DNA from: Apricaphanius iberus
Taxonomy: Eukaryota; Chordata; Actinopteri; Cyprinodontiformes; Aphaniidae
Direction of reading: 5' to 3'
Assembly: GCA_028564705.1 (NCBI GenBank)
Contig: JAPXFQ010001662.1
Span: 7,562,001-7,626,000 of the forward strand
DNA: 64,000 nucleotides
Shown here piece after piece: positions 48,001-60,400 of this stretch. Position 1 is the stretch's first letter; every line of letters begins with the position of its first letter. Both the position numbers and the translations under genes were made by a program. Under the pieces are notes generated by a model that was not told the origin of the DNA, searched no databases, and saw only the letters and a program-made list of their open reading frames with translations.

Positions 48001-50579
48001 CAAGATGAGCACTGAAACGGTAAAATCTTTCACTAGGCAAGACAATTTTATTTGAATAGCACTCTTTCTACACAAGGTATTTTAAGGTTCTTCACATGTT
48101 TTAACAGATAATCGATAAAAGAAAACATTTAGCATTTGATGATTAAAAATAATTTCGGAAAAGCATAAAAAACGTAATAAAAGCATCAAAAGTAAAATCA
48201 GCAATAGCATGACGGTTAAAAACCAGAAAACAATAAAAGGTACTAAAGTTCACAAACTGCTTTGAAAATTCACATTCAATGAAGAATATTCCACTTATTA
48301 CATTTTTAAATGTAACCTAAGTTTGTGCAGATGTTGCAGAACTATGACTTTGTTTTAATGTCGTGGGGCAGGCAGATGATTAAACCAAATGACAAATTAC
48401 TTTTTGTTGTTGCTGCCATTTTCTTGCAGTTTTTATTTTATTTATTTTTACACAAAGCCATCAGTAACTGACCCGAGCCTGAGAGAAATTAACTATAAAA
48501 CTTTTGCACCATCCTGAGAACAAATTGATCTAAAGAAGAAAAAATACGTTAGAAGTGGGACGAGTTTCTGTGCTGATTTTTCTGCATGTTTCTGAAAGTC
48601 GTTGCATGTTGTTTCCTGCAGACTGACATAGAGATCACCAAGGAGGAAGACTTCGCCAGGATCCTGAAGATGGAGGAAGAGTACATCCAGCAGATCTGCG
48701 AGGACATCGTCCGCCTGAAACCCGATCTGATCTTCACCGAGAAAGGCATTTCGGGTACGTAGACCTGCTGCGCCCGAACGAGGACTCGTCCGGCGTCTAA
48801 CAAGTCTTTGTGCTCCCTCAGATCTGGCCCAGCACTACCTGGTGAAGGCAAACATCACCGCCATTCGCCGCGTGAGGAAGACTGACAACAACCGCATCGC
48901 CAGGTACGCTGGACAGACGTCGGCTAAACACGGGAGCCATCAGCAGCGTTTCTGTTTGTTAAACTCTCTCGGTGTTCCTCAGGGCGTGCGGGGCTCACAT
49001 CGTCAGCCGGACAGACGAGCTGCGGGAGCAAGACATCGGCCTCAAGGCGGGGCTGTTTGAGGTGAAGAAGATCGGGGACGAGTACTTCACCTTCATCACG
49101 GAGTGCAAAGACCCCAAAGCCTGCACCATCCTGCTGAGAGGAGCAAGCAAGGAGATCCTGGCGGTGAGAGCGCCCCCTAGCTGAGAAACCGCTGCCACGT
49201 CAACCCATCCGCTCTAACGCTGCCTTTGGTCCGCAGGAGGTGGAGAGGAACCTGCAGGACGCCATGCAGGTGTGTCGCAACATGCTGCTGGAGCCGTACC
49301 TGCTGCCGGGCGGCGGCGCCGTGGAGATGGCGGTGTCGAAGCGCCTGACAGAGCGTTCCCGCGCCCTGACCGGCGTGGAGCAGTGGCCGTACCGCGCGGT
49401 GGCACAGGCTCTGGAGGTCATCCCCCGCACCCTGATCCAGAACTGCGGCGCTTCCACCATTAGAGTTCTGACGTCACTGAGGGTAACGCAGGAAGTATTT
49501 TTATACGTTTAGATGAAACCAGATATTTCTGCCTCGTTTCCACTTAGTGGTGCGCTAGTTTAGCTGTCAATAAATCTTAATTTATAAAGAGCTTTTCATA
49601 CAAATATAGCAACTCATAAAGCTCCCATCCCACCCCACATAATTCAGTACCGTAAGTACCTGCAAACCTGCACACATTTTGCGCAGAAAGTGTGCAATTT
49701 GACATCTGAATACCCAGGTACGACTCGCCCCTTTTAACTCCGCAAAAATGCAGCAGCGCGGTGAAGCAGTTTCAACTAGGGATGCACCGATTCTGCCTAA
49801 TGTAAAGGTATCTGCTAATGTGAACCAATACTTAAGATGTGGAAATGTAGCAATAATTTCACAGAAAATTCTGTTTTCTAACTTTTAAATTTAAGTTCTG
49901 TGGTCATTTTTATTAATATTGTATTTTTTGTCTAATTCGCCATCATTTCTTGTAACAAGCAGAAAATAAAATAAAACCAGACTCAATTCATAGCACTTTT
50001 TTTTTTGAGTAGCAGAAGTATCGGTATGGTATCGTGTGTTTTTTTTTTAGAGTGGTATCATTGCATCCCTAGTTTCAACCAATCAATGTAGAAAAGCGTA
50101 GACATTTATAAATCAGCCTCTGTGACATGTAGGCATAAGTTGTTAGCCAAGCATTTTTACATTCTTAACAAGAAAACAAAAAACAATTATTACAATATAC
50201 AAAATTAATAACCATTTCATTAAATACATATACAAATATTTTTGGAATAATTTTGATTTAATAAGTATGACATAATTCAATGAAGTTAAATTGTGGCTAT
50301 CAGTTTTTATAAGCACACATAATTAAGGCAAGTGAAACTTTTTAAAATTAATGTTAAATATAAAATGTCCAGAGCAGAGATTTAAGAGTCGGTTGAAACT
50401 GTGAAAAAAGTCTCCCTTGTCAAGATGAGAACGATGAACGTGTTTGTGTTTTGCAGACTGTCGACGCCATTTGGAAGTCAAAAAGACATTTATAGATCAT
50501 GGCCAGCACAGTACAAAATTTCTATTTTCTTTATTGAAAGTATTGTAACAAACTTCCTTCCAGTGAATGGGGAAAATTA

Positions 50580-50610
<31 letters not shown>

Positions 50611-51058
50611 AACAGCCAAACAACATGAGTGTTATTGTAAATATTTAGACAAGGTCGGCAGGTCTGGAGCAACAAGACAAAAGTCAGTACCTCCAGGATT
50701 TTGCGGCATTTCTTTGTCATTGCTGCGGCCTAAAATGTCTGTGTGGGAATTTTATGTACAGCAAAATAAAATAACTTAAATGTCATTTTAACAAATTTAA
50801 ACTCTAAAATGTGACCAGCTCAGATTGGGTCCCCACTAGAAGAACATCTCTGCCTTTATTTTGGTGCTACGGTATCAGCTGTGGAAGAACAATCATAGCT
50901 GCACATTTAGCTGACTGAACAAAGTGGACTTTTATGTTATACCCAGGCCAAACACCTGGTGGGCCAAACTGAATGACCTGGGGGGACTACGGGGGGACAC
51001 TGTTACGTTACGGGCACCCCTGGCTAGGGCTGAACGATTTTGGAAAATAATCTAATTG

Positions 51059-51093
<35 letters not shown>

Positions 51094-53121
51094 CTTTAAG
51101 ATTGCGATTTAATGTGCAATTGTTTTTGTGGGGCTTTTGTCATGCATTTTTTAATTAATGCAATCAAAAATATTGTGTATTATAAACAGATTTTTATACA
51201 TAATTTATTCTATTCCATAATATGATTTACTTATTTTAAGACAAAGGCAAATATTAACAACTTTATCTACTTTTAATCATCACACTCGATGGTCATCAGT
51301 GTTGTTCTGCAATCAAGGTTTTCTTCCTTTTGATCCCAGCTAGTATTTCCCTCCGCCTGCAATGTTTTCCTCCGTGTGGTTATCCAGGAAGTAGGATGCT
51401 TGAAGGAACAAGCTCTGATTTTTAATTCTCCATCGATCTAATCCACTTTCAGACTCTGAAATGGCTCCGTAGAGCGGTTTGATCTCAGGTCAGTTGTTGC
51501 AAAATACTCCGCTGTTTTCGGTGCGGCTTTAACTTTCTTATGGCATTTTTTATACAGCGCAGGTAAAATTTGGCTAAAATGTCTTCGTGAGTTTGAATCC
51601 TAGCTTATTCATCATGGTTAACAAAACATACTTTTGGCTATAAAACCCGTTATGGCACGAATTATTTCAGTGTGCCGTTTTTTTATGTTCGTAAGGAGTG
51701 ATTCTTTCAAACAGCTCGGTCAGCGATCCCTGTCGCCTCGAAGTTTGTTTACTGGAAATTTAAACACTGGAGGCGATCAGTTTAGCCGTGCAACTCTCAT
51801 ATATGGTGAGGTGATGTTTTTAGGTGTTGATAAAGGTTCGTACTTTAACCTACCTCGTGAGGCAGCAACAATACCAAGACGGGTTCTGCATAATACCTGG
51901 CGTTGCGCAGCATCAACGTTTTCATAGCAGATTTAATTTCTCACAGCTGATGTACTTTTCCTCTTTGGTACCAACTATTGTGTAGTGGTGGATTCTGTTA
52001 AGCTTTTGGTCATTTTATAACGGGTTAAAATGCAGCGTTTCCTTCTCTCCCTGCGTTGTTTGCAAGTCACGTGACTTTACCAGATATGTTTACATCAAGT
52101 CAAATCGCAGCCTTTGCGATTAGGAAATCGCATTTTACCAAATCGCGATTTAATTGCATATGCAATTAATGGTTCAGCCCTACCCCTGGCCTACAGGTGG
52201 CGGGCCAGGAAGACGAGCCTATCAACAGTTTGAAGCAGGGATGTCAAACTCATTTCCAATTTGGGCCGCATTAAAATAATCAATGTCTTTAAAGGACCGG
52301 TTGTGGCAGAAAGTATTGATAAAACTATTCTTAACGAACCACTAAAATATAAACATCTGTCTTATCAGGTACATCTTTTCAGTTTGATAAACATTTCTTA
52401 AAATTAAATGATACTGAACCTCTTTTCACACTGTTTTGATTTAGGACTATTCAAATAAACATGGATATGAGAGATAAAATAGGTTTTAGGTGCACACAAG
52501 CAGAACTTAAAGGTTCTGTTCATAGGATCCTCTTTAGAGGGCCACATAAATGGCGGATTTGGAACCCGGGCCTTCACTTTGACGTGCTGTTTTATGCAAA
52601 ATTACATGACTACTAAGCTTCTAACTCTGAGGAACAAAAATCTAAAATCCCTGTTTGACTTTAGGCAAGTAGAAACAGTTTTGGGAACAAATAGTAAATG
52701 TGTTTTTATCTGGTCTTTTTGTGCAGTTCTGTTAGAACCAACATTAAATTCTCTGCCTCATAAATCTGTGGACCTCTGTGAGTTAAAGGCCCCCCCTCCC
52801 TCGCTGTTTGTTTAGGCCAAACACACCCAGGAGAACAGCGTGAACTGGGGCGTCGACGGAGAAACCGGCTGCCTGTCCGACATGTCCGTCCTCGGGATCT
52901 GTGAGCCGCTGGCCGTGAAGGCCCAGACCTACAAGACCGCCGTGGAGGTGAGAGCCGCGGTCCGATCGGTACCGTCACTAGTGTTTAAGGGGCGATGCTG
53001 AACGCCTTTTCTCTCCCGCGTCCAACAGACGGCCATCTTGTTGCTGCGCATCGACGACATCGTCTCTGGCCACAAGAAGAAGGATAAAGACGAGCAGATG
53101 GGAGGACAGGGGGCCGAGTAG
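41175..53121 (+). CDS. cct3: CCT3 - chaperonin TCP-1 subunit gamma
   Basis: ATP-dependent subunit of the cytosolic TRiC/CCT double-ring chaperonin that folds actin, tubulin and WD40 proteins. Fourteen coding exons: 41175-41202, 45059-45120, 45297-45347, 45441-45503, 45590-45686, 45766-45883, 46703-46889, 46997-47146, 48622-48754, 48822-48903, 48983-49163, 49237-49482, 52816-52947, 53029-53121. They join in phase to 540 residues (human 545). Group II chaperonin ATP-site motifs are present: LGP near residue 40, NDGNAIL at 60-66, GDGTTS at 91-96 and GGGA at 409-412. Gamma-specific stretches include [30 protein letters not shown] and the basic tail [11 protein letters not shown]. The N-terminus is [12 protein letters not shown]; the mammalian one is MMGHRPVLVLSQN. 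Intron 1 (41203-45058) and intron 12 (49483-52815) are swollen by transposons. Nothing suggests a broken gene. Confidence 0.97.
41998..42031 (+). repeat. (TA)n microsatellite
   Basis: Uninterrupted TA dinucleotides in CCT3 intron 1. Confidence 0.9.
42781..44905 (-). mobile_element. hAT-type element, inverted copy of 18065-19201, with insertion
   Basis: Ends TGGGGCTGGACGATAATT and TTCCAGCCCTA. The outer parts (42781-43649 and 44616-44905) match the 18-kb element in reverse order: ttacgtcccgttttgaacc, gttgctaacatctgtggctt, ctcagtgactgagctgcag. The 966-bp middle part is a second element. Confidence 0.75.
43650..44615. mobile_element. hAT-type MITE nested in another element
   Basis: Ends TAGGGATGGGAATCTTAC and TTCACACCCCTA, both with inward GATTCNATTC/GAATCGA blocks. 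Flanks atatataa on both sides (8 bp, low complexity). The 18-kb copy has no insert at this point. Confidence 0.75.
45990..46515 (-). mobile_element. PIF/Harbinger-derived fragment in CCT3 intron 6
   Basis: Left end TGGTGCGTTCACACC preceded by tta. The minus strand 46293-46487 encodes [20 protein letters not shown] and a DTNYRCS-like motif, the N-terminal part of Harbinger transposase. It resembles 33846-34471, but no matching right end was found. Confidence 0.65.
46550..46584. repeat. Perfect 17-bp palindrome with 1-nt centre
   Basis: ccaagccactctctcgt (46550-46566) and its exact complement at 46568-46584. In CCT3 intron 6, 118 nt before exon 7. Confidence 0.85.
47147..48600. other. CCT3 intron 8
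   Basis: No gene supported. A GGGATGCAATGATT end near 47748 and cttatcatttaaa-type AT-rich sequence suggest decayed hAT-like material. Confidence 0.35.
49777..50071. mobile_element. 295-bp hAT MITE with exact duplication
   Basis: TAGGGATGCACCGATTC and GGTATCATTGCATCCCTA ends, flanked by gtttcaac at 49769-49776 and 50072-50079. CCT3 intron 12. Confidence 0.88.
50588..50612 (+). repeat. (TA)n microsatellite
   Basis: TA dinucleotide run in CCT3 intron 12. Confidence 0.85.
50735..50885 (-). repeat. Inverted fragment of the 20440-21728 element
   Basis: Contains ctaaaatgtgaccagctcag and ccccactagaagaacatctc, the complement of 21400-21480. Confidence 0.65.
51025..52182. mobile_element. 1.16-kb hAT-type element with perfect duplication
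   Basis: TAGGGCTGAACGATTTTG and TTAATGGTTCAGCCCTA ends, flanked by cccctggc at 51017-51024 and 52183-52190. It contains a T-run of about 32 nt (from 51062). The interior has a 97-codon open frame (51634-51927) without a recognisable domain. CCT3 intron 12. Confidence 0.88.
52230..52580. repeat. Degraded MITE (GGATGTCAAACTC end)
   Basis: Starts gcagggatgtcaaactcatt, with gggccgcattaaaataat and gagggccacataaatg inside. Related by its end to 8178-8509. Confidence 0.5.
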
Positions 53122-53212
53122 ACCCAGCTGGATCCACGTTGACCCAGAACGTGTGTGTGTGTGTGTTACTGTATGTGTGAATGCATGGGGACCAGATGAC
53201 TCACTGAAACGT

Positions 53213-53218
53213 AATAAA
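53213..53218 (+). terminator. Poly(A) signal of CCT3
   Basis: AATAAA 91 nt after the CCT3 stop codon, following a short GT dinucleotide run (about 53151-53165) in the 3' UTR. Confidence 0.65.
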
Positions 53219-53239
53219 AACCAACCCTGGAAACCTGAC

Positions 53240-54230
53240 ACCCGACTTTGGTTCCACTTGTGTAAAAGTCTTTTTTTATTATTTTGCCAGAGTTCCGTTT
53301 GTACGAGAAGCTTTTTTTTTTTTTTGTCTGGTATTAATTATCTGGAGATAAAACAACCGGATTTCTGCTTAGTGTAAACCTAAAAAGGGTATCATCTCGT
53401 TCCTGCAGAGCTCCCGTTTCTGTCAACTGATCATTCCCACTGATAGAGCCGTCTACGATTTCTGCTTCAAGGCTTTATTTGTGGTGTTGGCATAAAATCT
53501 GCTACCATAATTTCAGTTTAGTCTTCCCTCTAAAGAATGACTGTTACTAATAACATTTACCTTCATATTTGAATTTAAAGATGAATTGGATAGTGCTGAA
53601 GAGTATGTCTTACATAATTTGGATTTGATTATTTTTACTCCTTTTAGTGGCTTCATTTAGTTTCTCATGTAGAGAAACGAAGGTTTTCTGTGTGTAATGT
53701 TCCGATAATTTCAGACAGACTGCAGCAAGCAGCAGATATGAACCGTCAGTTCGGATCTTGTCAGACAGAACCCGGTTCTCTATCAGAGATTGGCTGGCAC
53801 AAAGAAGATGAGACACACGGATGCTGAGCTCATGATGTTGGAGGATAAACGTTGATGGCTAGTTGCTATTTAAAGTTTTTGATTCAAAGTGTCTGGGAGG
53901 GCGTATCAGAGAAACTTTCCCATACTGTCCCTCAATGTTTGGGCAAACGTGTTCTATTAAAAACGTACAACGCCTAAAGGTCTGTTTCATTGTGGTTTGA
54001 AAAGAGCTACATTTTTAGCCATAATGGGTAGCTGGAACTCATTAAACCAGGTCAGAAATAAAATGCCTATAATGAGATGATTCCCATTTTTTATTAGCAT
54101 TTTTCAATAGACCCATCTACAGGTTTTTGGCTGCTTTTGAAGTTTTTCTTTATCTTACTTTTTTTTATGAAAGCCTCTTAGCAGCTAACTACTTTCTCCC
54201 ATTTTTATCCAGAAAATTTTATTCTTTTAT
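53240..54230. other. CCT3 to GLMP intergenic region, proximal part
   Basis: CCT3 3' flank and AT-rich sequence; no gene supported. Confidence 0.35.
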
Positions 54231-54589
54231 TCTTTCCTTTTTTCTATCACCAAAGAAAGTAACTTTTTTTTTTTTTTTTTTTTTTACATCTTCAACCAGA
54301 TCGTTTATAAGACTAGAATGGAATATTTTTTTTTAAGGTTTGGGTCCTTTTTATATCTGATGAAAAACATTTTGGAAAATGATCACGCTGAAAGTGGTAG
54401 TGTTACGTTCCGGGCTGCTTTACTGATTGATGGAACCATTAAGATTGTGGTTCCCCTTTTATATGTTTGGCCTATTCAATATTTTATTACTTTGCATCAC
54501 ATTTTCATTAGTACAGCTGAATGTTCCTTTTCACGTCTAACGTTTGTGAAAATGAAAAAAAAAACAGGATGTTTTTTAGTCGTTTAAAA

Positions 54590-54800
54590 TTTAAGTTACT
54601 TTACATTGGCAGAATTTTTTTAAGTAACAGAATCGTGTAGTAAATAATTTACTCTATTAGATTTACTTGAGTAACTTATTTTTTTTGGGGGGGGGGGTAA
54701 CTTTTGAGGTAGTTTTGACTTTCTGCTTTTTAGCAATATTTAAATGAAGTACCGCTACTTTTACTCGAGTAAAGTTTCTGGCTACTCTACCCATAGCAGG
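54590..54800. repeat. hAT (Tol2-like) terminal remnant
   Basis: ttacttgagtaactt and acttttactcgagtaaagt blocks with gttacttt words are typical of Tol2-like ends. A related stretch is at 58010-58120. Borders unclear. Confidence 0.4.
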
Positions 54801-55116
54801 TAACTTTACTGTATGAAACTGAATGTTTTTTTTTTTTAAATGCAGGGTTTTGCTGTCATTTGCTTTGCTTTGGGGGGAAAAATGGGGGCCTACTTGTCAT
54901 TTTTCCTATTTTACAGTTATGTCACATTTTTGTATTTATTTGAATCATCAGAAGCAAACTTAACTCTATATTTTTGTACAATTACATATATTTAAACATT
55001 AAATATGTCATGTTTTCATTACTTGTAGCCGTTTTACCAAATACTTTTTTACTCATCCTAAAGCCGTTTTTTTGCGACGAGTACTAACAACTTCCTGTGG
55101 GCGGAGCCTCTCAGCG

Positions 55117-55151
55117 GTCAGCTGACATCATCAAGCAGGCGGTCATGTGAC
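55117..55151 (+). promoter_or_regulatory. Twin E-box palindromes upstream of GLMP
   Basis: Two 10-bp palindrome-like sites, GTCAGCTGAC (55117-55126) and GTCATGTGAC (55142-55151), lie 18-52 nt before the start codon. The second differs at one base from the TFEB/CLEAR consensus GTCACGTGAC that controls lysosomal genes. Their position fits a core promoter, but function is inferred. Confidence 0.45.
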
Positions 55152-55168
55152 AAAAATTCACAACAGAG

Positions 55169-55879
55169 ATGGCGGCTGCAGCAGCGAATGGCCGAGTAGT
55201 TTCGGTGATTTTACACGTTTTGCTTTTTAATTCGTGCCACAGTTTGTTCAGCGGAGGAGATTCTTACACAAGACAGGTAAGGAAATAACCAGAAGTCGAG
55301 TTTCTGATGAAATTATCCCGATTAAGAGATAAACTGCAGCAGAGACAGACAGGAAGTGAAAGTGTTTCTTAAAGTAGTGTTGAAAACAGACTGAAATCTT
55401 TCTTTATTAAGAACCTTTTGACAATTGTTCTGCTTTCTTCAATCTATTAGTGGATGGGGAAAAGCATGGATCAAATCTAATTTTTCTAGAGCGTATTTGG
55501 TCGTTTCAGGCAAATGTAGATTTTCACATTAATATTTAACAATAAAATGAACTTTAATATTTGTATCTGTGGTACTCTTGAGAGTTTAAATGAAGACACT
55601 TGGGCTTGTTGTCTTGAAAACGTTTCTTCTCTCACAAGATGCTTCTTCAGCTTTCACGCTTAGGTACTTGATTAGGGTCGTTTCACAGTTAACGACGTTT
55701 GATTTACCAACAATAGCCTCATCAGCGAGTCTTAATTTATATATTCGCTGGTCCCAATCCAGTCTTTCAGAATTGAAGAAGCCTCTTGGATGAGAGACGA
55801 AACATTTTCAAGACAAGAGGAAAAGTCAAGTTGCCTTCATTTCAACTCTCAAGAGTCTCATAGCCTGGACGACTGAAAA

Positions 55880-55922
<43 letters not shown>

Positions 55923-57343
55923 ATGTGTTTCGGAGGACGACAATGAAATAAACATCACAGCCGTGAATACTGTAAACTTAAGGACTTTTAATGTTTGAAA
56001 GATGCACTTAAAATCATGCCAATTCAGAACAGCAATAAAGTAAATATCCTTGTCCAGAACTGAACAGACCGAAAACTATTTTTTTATTTTAAGTCTTTTT
56101 AAGCCCACTACAAATTTCTACCAAATTGATCTCACATTGGTTTTATTTTATTGTTTGCAAGTGCATTCACTTTGAAATTCTCATAGTTCAGAATATTTTG
56201 TTTCCTTATCTTTCTATAACTCCTGAAAAAACTTTTTAATTATTTTAGCCTATCTCCAGTTTTATTTGGCCTATTAACACAGTTTAAAAACCGGTGTGTA
56301 GTTTATAATTCACCCTTTAAATAAACATTGAAACCGAGACTCTGCGAGGCGGAGTTGTACTGCTAACTCATTCCAAATTAGACATTGTAATAAGGAGCAG
56401 CTCTGCGTCAGTAGACCCCTAAAAGAGTTAAACGGATAAAAGGAGAACCCTCATGTGACCTGATGAACTAGACAATTGTGTAAACGATAACCGTCTTATC
56501 AACTGAATGACTTTTAGCTGATCCATAGAGTTTATCAATCAGCTGTTCGTGCTCTTTGATCATCACTCATTTGTTTTCCTCTTCTGTGCTTCAGCTGACG
56601 GTGCAGTTGACGCCGATGCCCCCTGGTGGCGACCTCCTCCGTGTGAGAGCTGTGGGAGGAAACGACACGTTGCACTTCCTGTTCTGCAGCCTGGGGGCGC
56701 CAACACTGCTGATGGTGCACACCAACTCTTCTTCGTCTACGGTCAAGGTTGGAATGAGTCTCGTCTGCGTTGAACAGCTTCACAAACAATAATTATTATA
56801 TTATAGAAATATAAGTTTAATTGTTGATTAAACTGTAGCAGTAACTAGTTACATTTACTTGAGTGACAATGTGCTGAACATGTTGGTGAATTTAAAGATC
56901 AAGACGATACAGTAAACTCCACATATTGCCACGGAAAGTGTGCGTATACATTAGGGATGTAAGAAAATATCGCTACGCTGATACATTGAGATGTTTAATG
57001 TCATATTATGGTATCAAAACTCAAAAGCAATGGTATTGATTTTTTTTTTTTTACATTTGAATAGAACCATTAATAATGGCATTAATTTTAGTAGTAAAAA
57101 TTCAAAGTATGACTGGTATTTAGTGGCTGTTTGAACCTTCTTCGTTCCAGTGGATCAATTAGATCTAGCAACAAAACTGGATGTGTTATTGATGAAACAG
57201 GCTGGAGTGTTTAGAATGCTGTAACAATTGTTCAACAATGAAATTCAGTTTTAAAAACCACAATATATAGTCTTACTCATAGTATCACAATATATCGCTT
57301 AGTCACTCCTGTATTGCGATCCCTAGTGTATATATATTTATTT

Positions 57344-57406
<63 letters not shown>

Positions 57407-60400
57407 ATGTGTAAACATGTATGGGCATGAATAATCAAAACGCTAATGTTAAATGCAGTTTCTTTTGCATTTCAGGTGAACTTGCCTCAGTTTTTAGCTC
57501 GTAACACCAGCGGCAGCCTAACGGTGGAGCCGCAGAGCAGCATCCTGTACAGCACCGCCATTGTCTTCAGCCGGGTCAGAAACTTCCTGAGCCCATCTTT
57601 AATCTTGTAGCACAAAACCTGTGTGTGTGGGTGTTGGAGATCATCCTGTTCTGTCTGTCAGCTGTTGGAGTACGACGACGAGAACGACACGGCCGAGGCT
57701 ACCTCCAACTTCTTCCCAGCCTACGAGCTGAAGGACTTCAGCTGGTCTAAGATGAACCTATCGGATTACACGGCCGAGCTCTGTGGGTCCGCCCCACAGT
57801 CCAGCAACGGATCGCTTTGCTTTCAGGTAGGACCCTGTGAGGACACAGGGGAGTCATTTCAATCTATGTTGTTACTATTGATTATATATAAAACATATTT
57901 GGAATGTGTACTGGCAAGAATCTGGAGATACTACTGTATATGTATGAGAATATGGGGGGGTATGATATCCTACGATACTATGAGCATTGTTGCCACAGTT
58001 ACTTTGAAAATGTAATCTGATTTCTAACTACTGATTACTCTTTACAAAAATAACCTAGTTACTTTACTGATTATATTAATTTAAAAGTAACTAAATTATA
58101 TTACCAGTTACTTTACTGAATACTTTTAGCAGCTGCCAATAACACTTCCCACTGCCTCAATATAGAAACAATAACATGTTTTGCCAATACTCACTTTACT
58201 ATAAGTGTATTTTTACAGTAAGGCTGGAAATATACTTGCTTTTTAACCTCATGTTGACACCAGAAACTATAAAGCAACAGGCTGCATCTTGGGGACGTAC
58301 TTGCTTACTCACTGCGTGTACTACTGGAGAGTTCCACTAGATGGTAGACTCAGAGTACAGATTACAGAACTGTCGCCCTGCATCCGAATCCTTAAGCCTA
58401 GTTTATGCTTCTGCGTTTTGATGGAGACGGATTGACGCAACGCCATTATCCGTCAATGCAAGGGCTCGCTTTCACTTACGCAAGGACACACGGAGTAGAG
58501 GCCCAAATTTTAACTATAAACTCTGATTGGTCAGTTTCAGCTACAAGCAGAGATCGCATCACCAGAACGGGGCTCTATAGTCGCTGTAATCAGTAGTTAA
58601 TGCAGCGTTTGGCCACTAGATGCTTTATATTAAAAGGATAATTTGTCTAATCTGTTCCTTTGGCGATTTTGAACACAAGGAGGTTTAGGAAAACAACAAA
58701 AAATGGCTGCTGTGTTTGTTTCCATGTGTTTCTAGAGGATTCTATGAGCTGCACTTCTAGTAAAAAACTTTACAGCTTAATCAAAACGTACTTTCTGTCA
58801 TTCATTGCTCCTTGAGGAAGAAATACATTCACAAGCCTAGAAAAAAACAGAAGAGGCGCTGTGTGATAGTAGGCAGAGATGCCATGAAAACGTAGCACCC
58901 CCTGCTGTCCTGGTCGAGCAACGCTGAAAAAACATTAGAGAATGGAGTGGAAGAGCGGAGTACTATAAACAGAAAGCGTCTCCGTCAATACGTCTCCATC
59001 TGAGTGCAAATTTGCGGTCGGAGAAGCATAAACTATGCTTTAGTATATACTACATGCTACATAGTATCTACTAATCGCCCGTTGATGCAGTACATACTGC
59101 GTAGCAAACGAGAGAGTGGTAGGCATGAAATCGGACGTACTGCTTCACCATTTCCCCGGATGTTTATGTTACGTCGCCTGTGGTCCCGTTAAACATTAAC
59201 TTATCAACTTAAATGTTTAATCAGTTGTCAAAAAACAATTAAACTAATCAGTAACATCGCTACACTTTTACATTTGTACGCCGAGATTGCGGCGATGTCA
59301 ATGGTTTATAGTAAATTATCAGGAACACATTTGAGATCACCATTCATAGTTATGGGATGTATTTTTATTATTATGATGGAGACTTCTCAAAATTTGGAGG
59401 CGGCTTCTAAATATTAGATGGCTATTGCAAAAATAATGAGATAATATACAATTAGGAGATGGTTGTCGCATAATAATTTGTAATAATCATGAGATGTTTC
59501 ACTTTTATCTCGTCTGGAAAAGCTTGTAGGGGTGCAAGGCTCTGCGTTGGACTGGTTTAGATCTTACCACACTGACAGCTCATTTTATGAAGCCCTGCAA
59601 GGTTTTACATCACGTCTTTCCTCTCTTTTTATGTGGGGTTCCGCGTGGTTCGGATTTAGGTCCTCTTTTATTTTCTTTATACCTGCTTTCACTTGGTTGG
59701 ATTTTAAAAAACATGGATGCTTATTCCATTGTTACGCAGACGATACCCAGGTATATATTCCCTTTAAATGGGGCCAATCTTGTCACATGGAACGTCTCCT
59801 GGAATGTCTGGTTAAGGTCAGGGATTGGATATCCTCCAATTACGTTGTTTTTTAATGATGAAAGAACAGAGTTTATGGTGTTTGGTCCAGAAAATCTGAG
59901 TGGGCCGTGTCTAGCTGACCTTGGTCCACTAGCCTCACACCTTAAATCAGTAGTTACCGATTTTGGTCAAAGTGAACAGTGGCCTAACTTTTGATAGGCA
60001 GACTAGTGCGGTGGTGAAGCAGGATTTTAAAACCGTTATCCATGCGTTTGTGACATCACGCTTGGACTCTTACAATTCACTGTATTTTGGGATTTCTCAA
60101 TCAAACGTCACTCGCCTGCAGTTAGTACAAAATGCGGCAGCACGTCTTTTAACAGGTACCAAGAAGCATGAGCACATTACATCAGCCTTGATGACATTGT
60201 ACTGGTTGCCTGTTCGTTTTATTATTAATTTTAAGGTACTTTTATTTGTTTTTAGATCTTTGCTCGGCTTAGCCCCATCATTTCTGTCTGAACTACTGAA
60301 CTTTCATTGTGTTGCTCGGTCCATGAGGTCAGCTGATCAGCTCTTCCTTGTTGTCCCGACGACTAAATGAAAATTTAGGGGCGGCAGAGCTTTTTCGGTT

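Noticed and set aside
49200..49460. Overlapping minus-strand open frames, R/P-rich
   Set aside because: They lie opposite the GC-rich CCT3 exon 12; their composition comes from the complement of conserved codons.
51634..51927. 97-codon open frame inside the hAT element in CCT3 intron 12
   Set aside because: No similarity to hAT transposase (no BED finger or dimerisation motif); probably chance.
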